A DNA stretch of 64,000 nucleotides from Taxillus chinensis (taxonomy: Eukaryota > Streptophyta > Magnoliopsida > Santalales > Loranthaceae), in the NCBI GenBank assembly GCA_023512835.1, contig CM042087.1, positions 45,800,249 to 45,864,248 on the forward strand, read 5' to 3'. Positions 22,352-34,520 of the stretch are shown here, piece by piece. Numbering within the stretch: the first letter of the stretch is position 1; the number at the start of each line of letters is the position of its first letter. The translations under genes were made by a program, and so were the position numbers. The notes beneath the pieces were generated by a model. That model saw only the letters and a list, made by a program, of their open reading frames with translations, was not told where the DNA came from and ran no database searches.

Positions 22352-24240
22352 GGTTTAACCGCATCTGGTACCTCTCGGATTTGAACTATCAACATTAATA
22401 ATCTCTGGTTTCACCACAAGAGCATGCACCTCTTTTCCTCTTTTGCATCTCCAATCACATCCGCCTCAGATTGGATCATTGTTAAGAAAGATCGTCTCTT
22501 GCCCTTACAGGTTTTCGAATGGAAGTCCTCCTTTAAAGGCAATAAGTTAAATTTTGCACCGCCTTTCTCTAGCCTTAGTAAATGTTCTCTTTGCCCGAAT
22601 GTTGGGCATTCACATCAAACTGCCAAGGTCTGCCCAATAACAAATGACAAGCATCCATATCTACCACATCGCAATAAACCTCATCATGGTACTTACCAAT
22701 AGTGATAGGGACCCTGCATCTTCTGTCACACCAATTTTCTCCGCAGCTTTTATCCATCCAATGGTATACGAGACTTGGGTGCTTCTCCATAGGCAATTTC
22801 AATTTCTGAACCACTGATCTCCCAATGATGTTCTCGCAACTGCCGCTATCAACAATTACATTTAACACTCGACCCTTAGCTGCACACCTAGTTCGAAATA
22901 GCTGGTGTCGTTGTGTGAGCTCTGCCTGTGGTGGTGATAGAAGCATTCTTCGAACCACATAGGATGGTTCAACTCCATCATCTTCCATCTCCTCTTCGCT
23001 AGGGCCACGTCCATCTTCTACTTCGCAATCTGGATCGTCCTCCTCGTCACGTTCCACCATGTTGATAGTTCTCCTATTCGGGCATTGATTAGATCGATGT
23101 CTTGGCTGTCCACAACGAAAACATTTGTCCAAAATTGGCTTGGCATAAAGGTTGGTTTGTTTTTGAATCCCTTGAACTGGCATAGGCCTCTTCCCTTCGC
23201 TTTGTCACCCAACTTGGTAATTTCCTCTACAGGCTTACTCAAACCACTCACGTTTCTTTCATTGACCGTTTTGCTTCCACCTGGAACTATTGTTAGTTCC
23301 AACTTCTCTTCATCCACTTACAAACCGTGACGTTTGTTCATATAACATAGATTCTACCCGAAGTGCCATATTCTTCGCTTCATTCAAGCTTCTAAGGATT
23401 GTGAACCCGATCTTGTCCCTAATTTGCAATTTAAGGCCATCCACAAATCGCGCGGCTTGTTGTCCTTCACTTTCCCGCAAATCGTTCCTCTCGGCCAGTC
23501 TCATAAATTCTGCAGTATATTCATGAACTGACCGTGTCCCTTGGCGGCATCGTTGATATTGTTGGAACAATATTTGCTCATAATCTGGTGGTAGGAAATC
23601 TCGCTGCAGCAACTGTTTCATGCGAGGCCAACTCCTCACTGACCGTCGCCCTTCACGTTGTCTCCGACTTTGCAATCTCTCCCACCATCTGAAGCTCCTC
23701 CCTTTAGTCCGAAAGCCACCAAATTAACTCTACGGTCTTCTGGAATCTCCATGTAATTAAAGAACCGTTCAACCTCCACCAACCAGTCAAGGAAACCTTC
23801 AATATCAAGATTACCATTGAAGGATGGAATATCCACCTTCAACCGATAATTGACAGCATCTCTACGATCGTCTCGATTCCTTCGGTATTCTCTACCTCGA
23901 TCCCGCATCGGCAGTAGTCGTGCGCCATACAACAACTTTTCCTCTTCCGATGAATCATCCCCCGATAACCGATGTACTCCAATTGTAGCCGCACGTCTAA
24001 GGTTTGGGTTAACCAATTCGTCCCTTGCCCTCGGACGAGCACGCTCAGGCAAATCATCATCGGAATTCAATTGGTCGACATATTCACGAACTCTCCTTAT
24101 TCTTGGCCGCTCCTCGCCAAACACTTTGCCACCACGTTCTTCTAATGAGTCGACACGCTCGGTCAAATCTTCAAGACGCCGTTCTACACGTCGGATTCTC
24201 CGATCTACGGCATCAAACTCTGCCCTTGGGACTCAATGAT
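22352..24240 (-). pseudogene. Element A gag and protease, frame-shifted
   Basis: Three overlapping minus frames. The first (24166-23636) has the gag core [19 protein letters not shown]. The second (23675-23310) has SWPRMKQLLQRDFLPPDYE. The third (23183-22575) has the CCHC zinc knuckle CFRCGQPRHRSNQC and the protease site [13 protein letters not shown]. Gag would coat the RNA and the aspartic protease would cleave the polyprotein. The breaks make it inactive. The gag resembles that of element B in motif order, so the two families are related. Confidence 0.8.
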
Positions 24241-24344
24241 TGGCTCCTTGGACGCCTGCCTCCTGAATGTCGTTAGGTACACGATCACCTCCAACACACG
24301 GACTCGGCGACATCACCACAGGAAAAGCCTTGCTCGATACCCAG

Positions 24345-24659
24345 TGACGCGAGCAGTGAAGCTACAAGAGATCGATAGCAATGATCGAATCTCCTAAACA
24401 GGTTGCCAATCCAAGCAAACCCAAAGAATAAATTAATTAAATCAATCTATAGATTTATAAAATTGAGAATAAAATTCATGTGTAACATTACAACGATTTA
24501 AGGGCCTATTTATAGCCTCATAAGGGATTATATAAAAGGAAATTCGCATAAAACAAATTGAAAGGAAACTATTAAATTAGCAATCAAAAGGAAATAATTA
24601 AAAGGAAAGATAAGTCTTGCTTGCGTCCCAAGTTGCTTGCTTCTCAAGCCACCGCATCA
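24345..24659 (-). repeat. Element A 5' LTR (right)
   Basis: It matches 10686-11014 with scattered substitutions and short indels. GCTCGATACCCA at 24332-24343 is a worn initiator-tRNA-Met primer site next to it. Confidence 0.88.
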
Positions 24660-24671
24660 ATATATATATGT

Positions 24672-25660
24672 TTTGGAGGAAGATAGATATCTGGTGAGGT
24701 GAGCAAGTTTGGTAGTTAACATTGCAAGATAATTACGATGTTAAAATCAAGGATATGCTAATTTTTTGTCTTGTTTCATATTGCGTGCTTCATTTAGTGG
24801 TTTTCAGTTTGCCTTTTCTTGACTATTCATTAGTGAGTGTATTTCGCTATCCTGGATTATATTTACGGGCCCACTTTATCTTCGTACCACGCACGACACA
24901 ATTGGTTACATTGGCCTATGGATTTTATGTTGTTTAAAGGCTTACAAAAGAAGATGACACAATTGGTTTATTAAGTGGAGTTGATTTTGAGGACATACAT
25001 ATGATATCTCACAAACACATGGCATGCCTTTAGACAAAGTTGTGACATCTCCCACTCATAACCCATTTTGTATATAGATATGTTCATTACCTTTTTAACG
25101 GTGTTTTTGGTGTTTGAAATGTGTTTAGTGCATTTTGAATGTTTTGTGTGCCTTGGGGTGCTTTGGGAGCAAAAGGAAGGGAAAAGGAGCAAATTGAAAG
25201 GAAAATAAAGAAATATATTATTGATCGCGGCGGATTGTAAGTGGACCGTAGTGGACCCTAACTATTTTGAACTATGTATCAATTGCTTTTTGTTGGTCGT
25301 CGTGAATATTAACCAAAGACTCATTATTCTTTAAAACAAGTGAAAGTCCAGATAAACTTCTCTCGATCTCTCGACCTCGGAGTTGCTTCAATGGCGCCTT
25401 AGACACCGACATGGTATGAGCGTCAATGCCTTGACAGCATCAAGCGAAATGGTGAGAGATCTCCGTTGTAGCAAATCGGTGAAAGATCTCCGTTGGAGGA
25501 AGATATATGTCTGGTGAGCAAGCTTGGTAGTTGACATTGCAAGATAATTGCGATGTCAAAATCATGGATATGCTAGTTTTGTGTCTTTGTTTCAAATTAC
25601 TTGCTTAATTTAGTATAAAGAATTCCAAGTTAATGGCGACGAGTAACTAAGTAAAATAAG
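24672..25660 (+). pseudogene. Scrambled WD40-gene remnants: exon 1 and flank pieces
   Basis: At 25391 ATGGCGCCT opens a frame with an early stop (MAP*), then TPTWYERQCLDSIKRNGER. The Y-E-R-x-R-L-x-x-I-K-R-N pattern resembles the N terminus of WDR76/DRS1-type proteins. About 115 bases beginning TTGGAGGAAGAT (25493-25610) also occur at about 24674-24790, and both contain a GTGAGCAAG splice-donor-like site. 25055-25290 repeats the spacer seen at 2215-2460. It looks like a rearranged copy of the WD40 gene of this tandem unit. The N-terminal identity is tentative. Confidence 0.4.
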
Positions 25661-26639
25661 TGTAAAAGCAATCTGGGTAACATCCAACCTTTCCATCAGA
25701 AAGCAACGCCGAAAGAAATCTGATCGAGGACAGCCAATAATATTTTTTTTATGGCTTCTACCAGCTTAACAAAGACATAAAATATCTCTTGGAGATGCAT
25801 GAAGCCAATTTAGAAAATTCCTCTTGGGAGTGTGTAAAAGCATGAACAAGGCTACCCCATGCATGGGTACTGGGGTGTTTGGTAAGATGGTAGTATTTTT
25901 GAAAAAATGTTTATTTTTTAAAAAACAGTGAGTTCGATAGATTTAAAATTATTTGTGAACGATAAAAATTTATATGAGCTTACTATTTTTAAAAATAATT
26001 ATATTTAAAAAAATAATAAAGATAAATTGGGGCTTAAAATACTATGCAAATCATACACATTTCTCCCATTAGGGGTGTAACTTTAAACCTTCAAACTGCG
26101 AAATTGGTCCAAATCGACTGCTAAAAACGCCAATTTATCAAACTATTGAAATCGAACAAAAATCAATTTGGTTTGATTTGAAACCGAATAATATATCAGT
26201 TTGGTTTGATTTGAGATTTCAAAATCACAGTTTAAACAGAATCAAACCGAATAATATTGTTTTTATTTATTTTATATTTTTATTTTATGTTTTGTGACTA
26301 TTTATTTAAGATTGTTTGTTATTGTGTTTGTTTTATTTTATGTTTTGTGACTATTTATATCGGTTTGTTATTGTGTTTGTAAATTATATTATCTAACTTT
26401 ATTATTTATAATTATAAATTTAATATATATTAATATTATATTATTTACTTTTTTTTATGATGCTTTCCACCCTACTGTTTTTATTATACTATTATGACTA
26501 TTTATCATAGTGGAACGTTTAAGTTTCATTTTGTTTGTGGTGTCCTTCCTTGTCGTAGTGTTTGTCTTGTGAGTTGGTCTGTGACTTACCTCAATGATTT
26601 GTTAAACGTGTTGGGAATGGGCGTATATGTCTTACACCA
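25661..26639. other. AT-rich spacer, no gene
   Basis: Contains runs of AAACCGAA/TTTGGTTTGATTTG-like words (26080-26250) common in plant MITE-type repeats, and a direct duplication of about 55 bases carrying TTATGTTTTGTGACTATTTAT (about 26284 and 26337). No coding evidence. Confidence 0.4.
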
Positions 26640-27072
26640 TCGTGCCATGTGAATACTTGTGACATGTGTTAGGTGAGGAGAACAAGGGTTGTTTGTGAGA
26701 TTAGAATATGTGTTTCCCTATCATACTTGTGTTGTATTGGGTTTGTGGGTACGTGCCTTCATGTGTGTTATTGTGTGATATCTTCAATCGCGGGTATGTG
26801 GATGGTTGTGGGCGATGTGCATCGGCATGTGCGTTATGGAAGGTGTGTTGTCTTTTCGAGGACGACACGTCTTGCAGAGGAGACATGGGAATGTGAGTCC
26901 ATAATGTGTGAGCAAGCACCCGGACTTGTTCGAGGACGAACAATCTTAAGGGTGGGAGGTGGCTTTTGGCCAAGTGATAGTGATGCGGTTTTACGTTGTG
27001 TATTATCCTTTTGAGACACGTGCTTGTATTTGAGATGTGCATTTGTGACATGTGGGTATGTGTTATATGCAT
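26640..27072 (+). mobile_element. Element F, left remnant (Gypsy 3' internal region)
   Basis: Non-coding sequence carrying TTCGAGGACGAA...CTTAAGGGTGGGAGG (26928-26961). This resembles the segment just before the element F LTR (44394-44414). Element D was inserted here, and F resumes at 44226. Confidence 0.55.
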
Positions 27073-27862
27073 TGTTGGACCCTATTTTGTCCGGGTTGGA
27101 CACATGTTATCAAATTCAATTTTCCTTCTATGCCGCTTCGGTTTGTTGAAATTTTGCAGAATCACGGAATTGTGACCGTTGAGCGCAAATGCCCGATTTC
27201 AAGACATTATTCCAGAAAGATCTCCAAATGCCAAAGAGCCAATCCTGGGCAGTAGAAAATCAAATTCGAGAGTTAATGCCATCGACCGCGCTCAATTCCG
27301 AGGTCAAACGAAGAAGATGTCGTCGAAACAACGTTCGGCCGCCAACGGTAGTCAAAACGATAATTGACTTTCTAAATGGAGCTCGGATCAAGTCCTGAAC
27401 CTCATAATCCTATTCTATTCGTCGTTCGAGAATTTTGACATATATATTGTTTATTTTCGCTCCTGGGGCATTTTTTCATTAAAAATTAAAAAATAAGTTG
27501 TTTTTCGGTAATAAATAATCTCAAGACAGGCTTGCCGTGAAAATGAGATCGTTTTCAAATAAAATTGACACGGGGTTGCTCGTCATGACCCCTCGAGTCC
27601 AAAAATAATTTTTTCGAGATGTTTTGAAATCCAGTTTGTCCTACCGATCCCAAAAACAGAAAGACGTCGGTTAAAAAACCAAAACAAAATAAATTTCTTT
27701 TCCTTTTATTTTCCAGCTCACTCCAGGCCAGGTGTCAACCTTTCATTGGTTGAAAGTAATAAAAACAAAATATCAAAACCAAAAACAAAAAAAAATCAAA
27801 AAAAAAATCAAAAAAAAAAAATCAATCAAAACAAAAAATAACACGAACAACACAGCAAGTCG

Positions 27863-27899
<37 letters not shown>

Positions 27900-30720
27900 G
27901 GACGCCTCGTCTTCTTCCTCCCAGAGCCGCGTCATCTGCGTCGTCTTCCTTGCCTCCACGCCGCGCCCACCGGAGGACCACCGAAGTCCCATACCAGCGC
28001 CAGCTCTCCTCGCCAAACCCTATCCAAGCTCAACCATGGCCTTAACCCCGGTTCCCTTCTCTCTCTCAAATGAAACCACAATGCTAACCACGATCGAGTC
28101 CGCGCCGCTTAACCCCTGACTCAAACCCTAGCCCCCCTCTCGCCTATATAAGACCCAACCGATCAACAATGGCTCTGGATCTCTGGTTAGCTCAAAAAGT
28201 CCATTGCCCCATCGCCTCTCGCATCTCCATCTCTCGCCCCACTCTCTGGTTCTCTCCTTCTTGGCTCTTCCCTCTCAGCTCCGAAAATCCAAAATACCCA
28301 AAAAAAACCCAATCGCCCCCCTCTCCTCCTCTGAAAAACCAGACCTCCACAATTCCCCCTCTGGCCCTCTTCTCCTCTCACCAAGAGCCCCGCTCCCCTT
28401 GGCTGGAATTCCCCCCACCGGCGCCATTATGGGGCACAATCCGTCGCCCTCCTCACCACCACGAAGAGTCGTCTACTCCCCTGAAGCCGAGCGATCGAAC
28501 GAAGGTTAGAGGAAGCGAGAAGTCCGCACGAAATGGCTCCAGTGCCCCACAACATTCGGCCGGTGCCAGAAGAGGAAGCTGAGTTCGTGAAAGGGGTCTG
28601 CTTGGGGAAAAAGAAATATTTCTTTTGAGCGTGGTTTGTTTCTATAGTGTCTTTTATTTTGATGTGTCTTCTATTGTGTCTTTTATTTTTCAAGTGTACT
28701 ACCCTTGTTTTACAAGTGTTAGCCTGTATACCTGTTTTGTTGGTTGTTGTCCCTGTGGTTTGTGTGCTGTTCTTCGTGTGTGGTGTCTGTCATGTTTAAG
28801 ATGGATTTTGTTTTTTTCGTTTGGTTCATTCTTTCTCTTCTTTTGACAGTTGATTTTTGTTTGTGCTATCTACTCACTGGGAACATGTTTTTTTTTTAAA
28901 AAAAGGTGAAAGGAACAAAACACAATAACAATGAAGAGAGGAAGGAAAGCATTTTGTCTTCTTTGCTTGCTGCCTGTTGCGTGCTATTTCCTCCCCTAAT
29001 TTCTATTGCTATGAGGGATTTTCTTTCTTGTTTGGTTCAATCATTTAACAAAAAAAAATTGTTTTCAGTCCCGGTGGTTTTTAGCATGACTGTGTTTCAT
29101 CTGTGTTTTTCATGTCTGTGTGTCTACTATGGCCTCTGGCGTATAAGGTTATTAGGACTGTTGTGGCTGTTATGTTTTTTTCTATTTGCCCCATCCTGTT
29201 ATGTCTTCATTGCACCCTATTTCCAGTCTCATATTGGCTTGGTGACTTCTGGCGTGGACATATTTAACCAAGCATTTCGTTTCTGTCTACCCAGTTCTTG
29301 CTTGTTTTGGTCTCTGGTGGGTATTGTTTTTCTGGCACGGCTATTGGATTATTTTATTTGTTTATTTATCTTGTATGGGTTTACTTCCTCCCCTTGCCCC
29401 TCTTGTTATGAATGCGTGATTTGGTTGGGGGGGAGGATGTCCATCATGACCATGCTGTTTTTCCATTGTTATGCTTTGCTCTGCTTTATAGGTTGGGACG
29501 GCAAAAGTCTTGCATTGTGTTCTCCTACTGTAATGTTTATTAGGGACGTGGAACCTTTGAACATTGTTGTGTATTATCTTTTTGATGTTTTTTTATTTTT
29601 ATTTGTTGGCCTTAGGTGGATGTTAGCATGGCCGATGGGGATTTTGTCTGTTGGGGTTTGTGGCCTAGTTTTGTTGTAATGTTGTAAACACAAAGCATAT
29701 AGTAAAGAGAAAATAAAAAAACAAAAAAAAAGAGAGAAGAAAACAGAGAGAGAAGGAAAGTGAGTTTGTTTTGTGTATGTTATACTCACGCACTACACAT
29801 TTGTATTTTATTTATTTATTTTCAACTTTCATTATTTCTAAAAAGGGGTGGTTAAAAAAAAATAATAAGTGTTTAAAAAAAAGTGCATTTTTAAAAACAA
29901 ACAAAAAAATACTTTCCAAAACAAAAAAAAAACTAACAAAAAAATAAGTTTTCAAACAAACCAACCAACCAATAAAAGTTTTCTAAACAAAAGCCAAAAA
30001 AATATTTTCCAAACAAAAAATATTTTCAAAAAAACAAAAACAAAAAACAAAAACAAAAGAAAAAAACAAAAACAAAACAAACAAAATCTTTTCAACACAC
30101 ATGCTTTTCTAATACTTGGTTTAGCATTATTACTTTTACCTGTAGGATTATTGTAATCATTTAGTTTAGAACATCAAACATTGAATTTAGGATTAAATCA
30201 ACTTTGATCTTTTTATTTAGATTTTTAGATGACTTAAATTTAATTGAAAACAAAATCATAGGTTCTTCCTTAGAGGTTTAGGATAAATTTTCAACTACAA
30301 CAAATAAATTTTGAAACAAAAAGATCAAATAGGACTTCCTTTAAATACTTAGGGCAAATTGGACTTAAGCGTAACTTCAACAAATACTTAGAAGAATAAA
30401 ACAAGTAGAACTCTAAAACTTGAGAAATTCAAAACATCACTATTAGACTAGTTAAACTTAAGCAACAATTAAAACAAATTAGAAACTTCTCAAACTCCTA
30501 AGATAGGTACCGAAAGGCGTCGTGTAGGTGCTAATCCTTTCTCACGTGTAATCAACTCTTGAGCCCACCCCCAACGGCATCAATAATTTCCTTTTAGGTG
30601 ACCAATTGTACCCCAAAAATGGTTGGTGGCGACTCCGTATTTTCACCGCCATTCGGATGAAGGTTGGGGGAATTGCACCCCAAAAGTGGTTTCCCTCCCG
30701 AACGAAATTCGGTGATAACA
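27073..30720 (+). repeat. Element D 5' LTR (left)
   Basis: 3648 bases. It carries a CT run (27865-27898) and a core promoter TATATAA at 28145-28151 about 20 bases before a conserved ATG. T/A-rich tracts fill its second half. It matches 37917-44220 after removal of the solo LTR. Confidence 0.9.
28145..28151 (+). promoter_or_regulatory. TATA box of element D LTR
   Basis: CGCCTATATAAGACCC; the same box stands at 41398-41404 in the other LTR. Confidence 0.6.
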
Positions 30721-30721
30721 A

Positions 30722-30739
30722 TTGGCGACTCCTTGGGGA
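30722..30739 (+). other. Element D primer-binding site
   Basis: TTGGCGACTCCTTGGGGA directly after the LTR resembles the non-Met primer site of Ogre/Tat elements. The tRNA was not verified. Confidence 0.65.
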
Positions 30740-31639
30740 TAGTTAGAGAGTTATGCCTAGGATTAAGATTAGGAGGTTTATTATTTGTTTTAAATTATTT
30801 TTATTCTTTCATTCTTTATTTAATTGATTTATTTACTGCGCTTAATCGCCGATTGCATGATAGTTTTGATTTACGCGCTTTGATGTCATGACAGATTGTG
30901 TTTTACCGCTTTCCCTAAATCGTTGCATTCATGCATAAACCTTCTACTCGGGTTTCTATCACAGTTTAGGTTATCGAGGTTTATTAGGGTGCCCCTGCGC
31001 GTTGATTATTATCCGCAAAGGGACCCCGAACTTCTCATTCAGGCTTGAGGTCCTTTTTAAGGCACGTCCTTTTAAGGCCCCCTTCAGGTAAATCCCATGG
31101 TGTACGGAGCCCTCTAGAGAGGAAGCTTGGGGACCAATGAATAAGATAGGGTGAGAAATCATGGCTCATTAGGGGCACACCGACCCACATGTTGTTTGTC
31201 CATTTTAGTTTTCCTTTTGAAGGATAGGTTTATCATATCATATTGTTTTATTACCTGTATTTTTTATATTATATTGTAAATATTTGTGTTATTCTTTTTA
31301 CGAATTTAGTCTTATATCTTTGTTTATATTACTATTACTAACCTTATTTTTGTGTGAATCGTATCATTATTGTTTTTTTCACTAATCATGTCTTATTCTA
31401 TCATACACTCTAGGATACATAACCTTGACATTTATTCCCTAAGATTAGTGTTTCATTCCCTTCCTCATGTATTCTTTCGGTCACATAGACCACCTCAACA
31501 TTGTAGGGTTAGGTGTTCATTCAGAATCCACCATTTAGTTTAGGTTTAGGCGACATTAGTCCTCATTTAGTCCATAGATGCCCACATCGGGCACATCTTC
31601 ATTCATGTTGTTCATATTTACTAGCACATATTTACATCC
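30740..31639. other. Element D 5' leader, no gene
   Basis: Non-coding leader between the primer site and the TRIM-like insertion. No convincing frame. Confidence 0.5.
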
Positions 31640-31643
31640 TCAT

Positions 31644-32840
31644 TGTCACGGGGTCGGGTTTCTGCGCCTCTCAACCCATTACGGCACTTAGCTTCTCTAT
31701 CCACGGTCCGCTAAGTTTAGCCTTTGAGGGCTGAAGCGCACGTAGACCGGTTTCGCCCGCCACCTGGGCTCATCAGGAGAACGGCTCTAGTTCCCGACCA
31801 GTTTGTGTAAGGATGGCCAAATCCCTTGTTCAACGTCAAGTCCTCGACTAGCGGCGTGCTCCTCGCATTCAACCGGGTCGGCATGTCTGAACTCCGAAGG
31901 GGTTCCATCCGTTTTCCTCCACGAACCGCTTGGAACCTTCCGCTGCGCACCATCTACGATTTCACCAACCCCTCTCCTTTACGTAGCACGAATACATTCC
32001 TGAATCGTGCCACCGAGAAACGTTCCAAAGCAGCACCACGCTGCTCGGGTCGTGACATTCTCCTCCACCCAATCCTCGCAACGTCCTCGTTGCATTTGTC
32101 GACATCGCTTTCCGTAGGCGATGGCATCGTTACCTCGACGCCCTCCCACTCGCCCAATGTCAACGGCTTGGACATCGCTTCCCCGCAGGTTGCAACACCT
32201 TTACCAAGATGCTCTCCGCTCGCCCAATGTCCAAAGGATAGGAGGCTTCCAAGATCGCTCCGACGCGCTCCTTCGTACTCCCTTGCCCAACTCTCGTATC
32301 ACACTCTAGGATACTCCAACTATATGGACGCAAGGTGTGCAAGACACTATTGGTCGACTCACCTCTCGTGAGCTCCCACCTTGGGATCACGCTACTCGCG
32401 AGAGTGCTCGGCGAGTCTTCAGGATACGGGCCGATTCGGCTCTGATACCACTTGTCACGGGGTCAGCCTTTATAGCGGCTTAACCCGTGCGGCACCTAGT
32501 TCCCACCCATACGAAGGAACGCTAGGTCAGCCTAACTCGTCGCATTTGGATCGGAACCCATCGATCCGTTGTAAAGCAATTGTGTAGGGAAGTGCTTAGC
32601 GGAAGATCAATTTAAACGAAGGCAACAAACGATTGTATTGATTGCTTGAAAGCTTTACAACATCACTCCCCTATATATAGATGTTAACACTTTTCTGGCT
32701 ATGTCACCAGGAGACATCATATATGATCGAAATCTAAAATCTCTACAACATACTCTATAAGCTAAGTACAATACTTTACAAGGGGGGAAAATACCCCCAA
32801 AATAGCCTAAGTGTGCTAGGATAAGCCTTGGTCCGTGACA
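31644..32840 (-). mobile_element. Element E: small TRIM-like LTR element inside element D
   Basis: Flanked by TCAT (31640-31643 and 32841-32844). Right LTR 32453-32840 and putative left LTR 31644-32057 both begin TGTCACGGGG and end CGTGACA. Primer site GCTCTGATACCA at 32439-32450 and a purine tract (TTCTCCTCCACCC on +, 32058 on) show minus orientation. The internal part is under 400 bases and non-coding. The two LTRs are alike only near their ends, so the left one may be strongly diverged or from a relative. Confidence 0.5.
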
Positions 32841-33173
32841 TCATGCTACCAACATTTAGGGCTCGTGTCATGTTTTCATCACATCATGTAGACTCATGCA
32901 TGCACGCGTGCCAAACCAAAAAAAAAAACATCAACAAACCATGTCATCCATGCATGCATAAATAAAAAAATTTCAAAAATTCAAAGAAATAGGAAAGTCA
33001 AAAAATCATCATCAATCATGTCATGTAGATCCATGCTCGCATGCGGGCCCAAAAAAAAAAAAAAAAAAAGGAAAACTAGAAAACCTTAAAAAAATCAACA
33101 AATCATGTCATGTAGATTCATGCAAGCATTCATGTAAAAAAAATTGAGATAATGAAGTGGGGAGCTTACCGTT

Positions 33174-34520
33174 TTGTTGATTCATCGAACCAATTGGAAG
33201 TGGGCGGCAATTTTGAACCATGGCGAGCATACAACAAGCAAGACCGATCGGCTTGGAACAGACCCAACAAGAAGCATACAGAAATCTCCGAGATTTGCAA
33301 GAGCAAATGAATCGTCCTGGGCAGAAACAATGACAAGATTAGTCAGGAACCCGGAGAAAGGATCACAAATCAACAACAAGGTCAAGAAGTATTGCAACCA
33401 CCAAATCTCACACAAATGGAGGCACAAGTTCATGGCCCTACTCCCGCACATCAAGGTATCCCACCAATTGTGGGGCATGAGGCAGAGGTACCAAAATCGA
33501 CCTAAGGAAAGTATTGAATCCCTTGCAATAGTGCGACTTGAAGAGAGATTGAAAGCAGTTGACAAGACTGAAGCTTATGACCTGATTAGCCCCAATGAGC
33601 TATGTTTGGTTCCTGGTATAGTCTTCCCTCCAAAACTCAAGATGCCCGAGTTTGAGAAGTTTAATGGTACCCAAAGTCCAAAGTTTCATTTGACCATGTA
33701 TTGTACGAAGATGGCCACTCATGTAAGGAACAACAAACTTTTGGTACACTGTTTCCAAGAGAGTCTAATTGGAGGATCCCTTCAATGGTACTTTCAACTC
33801 GATAAAAGTCGCGTCAAGACGTGGCGGACTCTCTGCAATCGCTTTTCTTAACCAATACAAGTATGTTTCCGAGCTAGCCCCCGATAGGCTAACATTATAA
33901 GAAATGGAAAAGAGGCCAAGTGAAAACTTTAAAGACTATACGAGGCGCTGGAGGGAGGTAGCAATGGAGGTCCAACCACCGTTGACAGAAGGGAGCTTAC
34001 CACGTTATTCATTATTACCTTGAAAGGGACTTATTATGAAAAGCTAGTAGGGAATGTGACCATCAGTTTTGCTGACCTAGTAGCCTCGGGAGAAAGAATA
34101 GAAAGTGGAATTAAACAAGGGAAGATCTGTGGGGATGAGGTAGAAAAATCCAAAAAGCTATCACATGTGGTGAAGAGGAAAATGCATGTTCAGGCAATCG
34201 AAGACTAGTTATGACGTACCACAATTGGTGGCTCATGTTACGAATCAGAGAAAGTCAGGAAGAAGAGAAATTGAGCCAATCCCGATGACATATGCTGAGT
34301 TATACCTCAAATTATCGGGAGTAGGTTTGTTAGCTCCCATACCGCCAAAAGAGATAAGACTTCCATACCCAGGCATGGTATGACCCGGGAGCCCGATGTG
34401 AGTATCATTTTGGAGGAATTGGTCATAATATCGAGAGATGTATGACTTTCAAGAGAGCAATTCAGGCTTTGAGAAGAACAAACCACTTGACCTTTTCAAA
34501 TGATGGATCGCCAATGCTTG
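33174..34520 (+). pseudogene. Element D gag, Tat/Ogre-like, frame-shifted
   Basis: The frame to 33851 contains LKMPEFEKFNGTQSPKFHL, KMATHVRNNKLLVHCFQES and LQWYFQLD, a gag core typical of Tat/Ogre elements. After a break near 33850, EKRPSENFKDYTRRWRE and VASGERIESGIKQGKI follow, then IPMTYAELYLKL. Last comes a modified zinc-knuckle-like block (ARCEYHFGGIGHNIERC, about 34390-34440). At least three frame breaks. It would have packaged element RNA; no pol follows it. Confidence 0.75.

Larger units (their letters stand above)
10686..24659 (-). mobile_element. Element A: defective Ty3/Gypsy retrotransposon, interrupted by element C
   Basis: Bounded by LTRs at 10686-11014 and 24345-24659, both TG...CA, and by ATATA on both sides (10681-10685 and 24660-24664), though the target is an AT repeat. 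Orientation is minus: a degenerate primer-binding site lies at 24332-24343 and a purine tract (GGTGGGAGAGAA in the minus strand) abuts the left LTR. Without the nested 10-kb element C it is only about 4 kb long. It keeps gag, protease, reverse transcriptase and the start of RNase H, but no integrase, so the 3' half of pol is deleted. It sits in a WD40-gene remnant. Confidence 0.85.

Noticed and set aside
26673..27014. 113-residue Cys/Val-rich frame
   Set aside because: It lies in the non-coding 3' part of element F, with no domain, and is biased by GTG/TGT-rich sequence.
28906..29679. 257-residue hydrophobic frame in the element D left LTR
   Set aside because: It is T-rich LTR sequence. The matching frame in the right LTR (42186) stops after 79 codons, and no known domain is seen.
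31826..32371. 181-residue + strand frame in element E
   Set aside because: It runs across an LTR, a purine tract and internal DNA of a minus-oriented element, with no domain.
33174..33300. A host gene start at the 225-residue frame in element D
   Set aside because: The downstream part is clearly retroelement gag, and the first residues are leader sequence.
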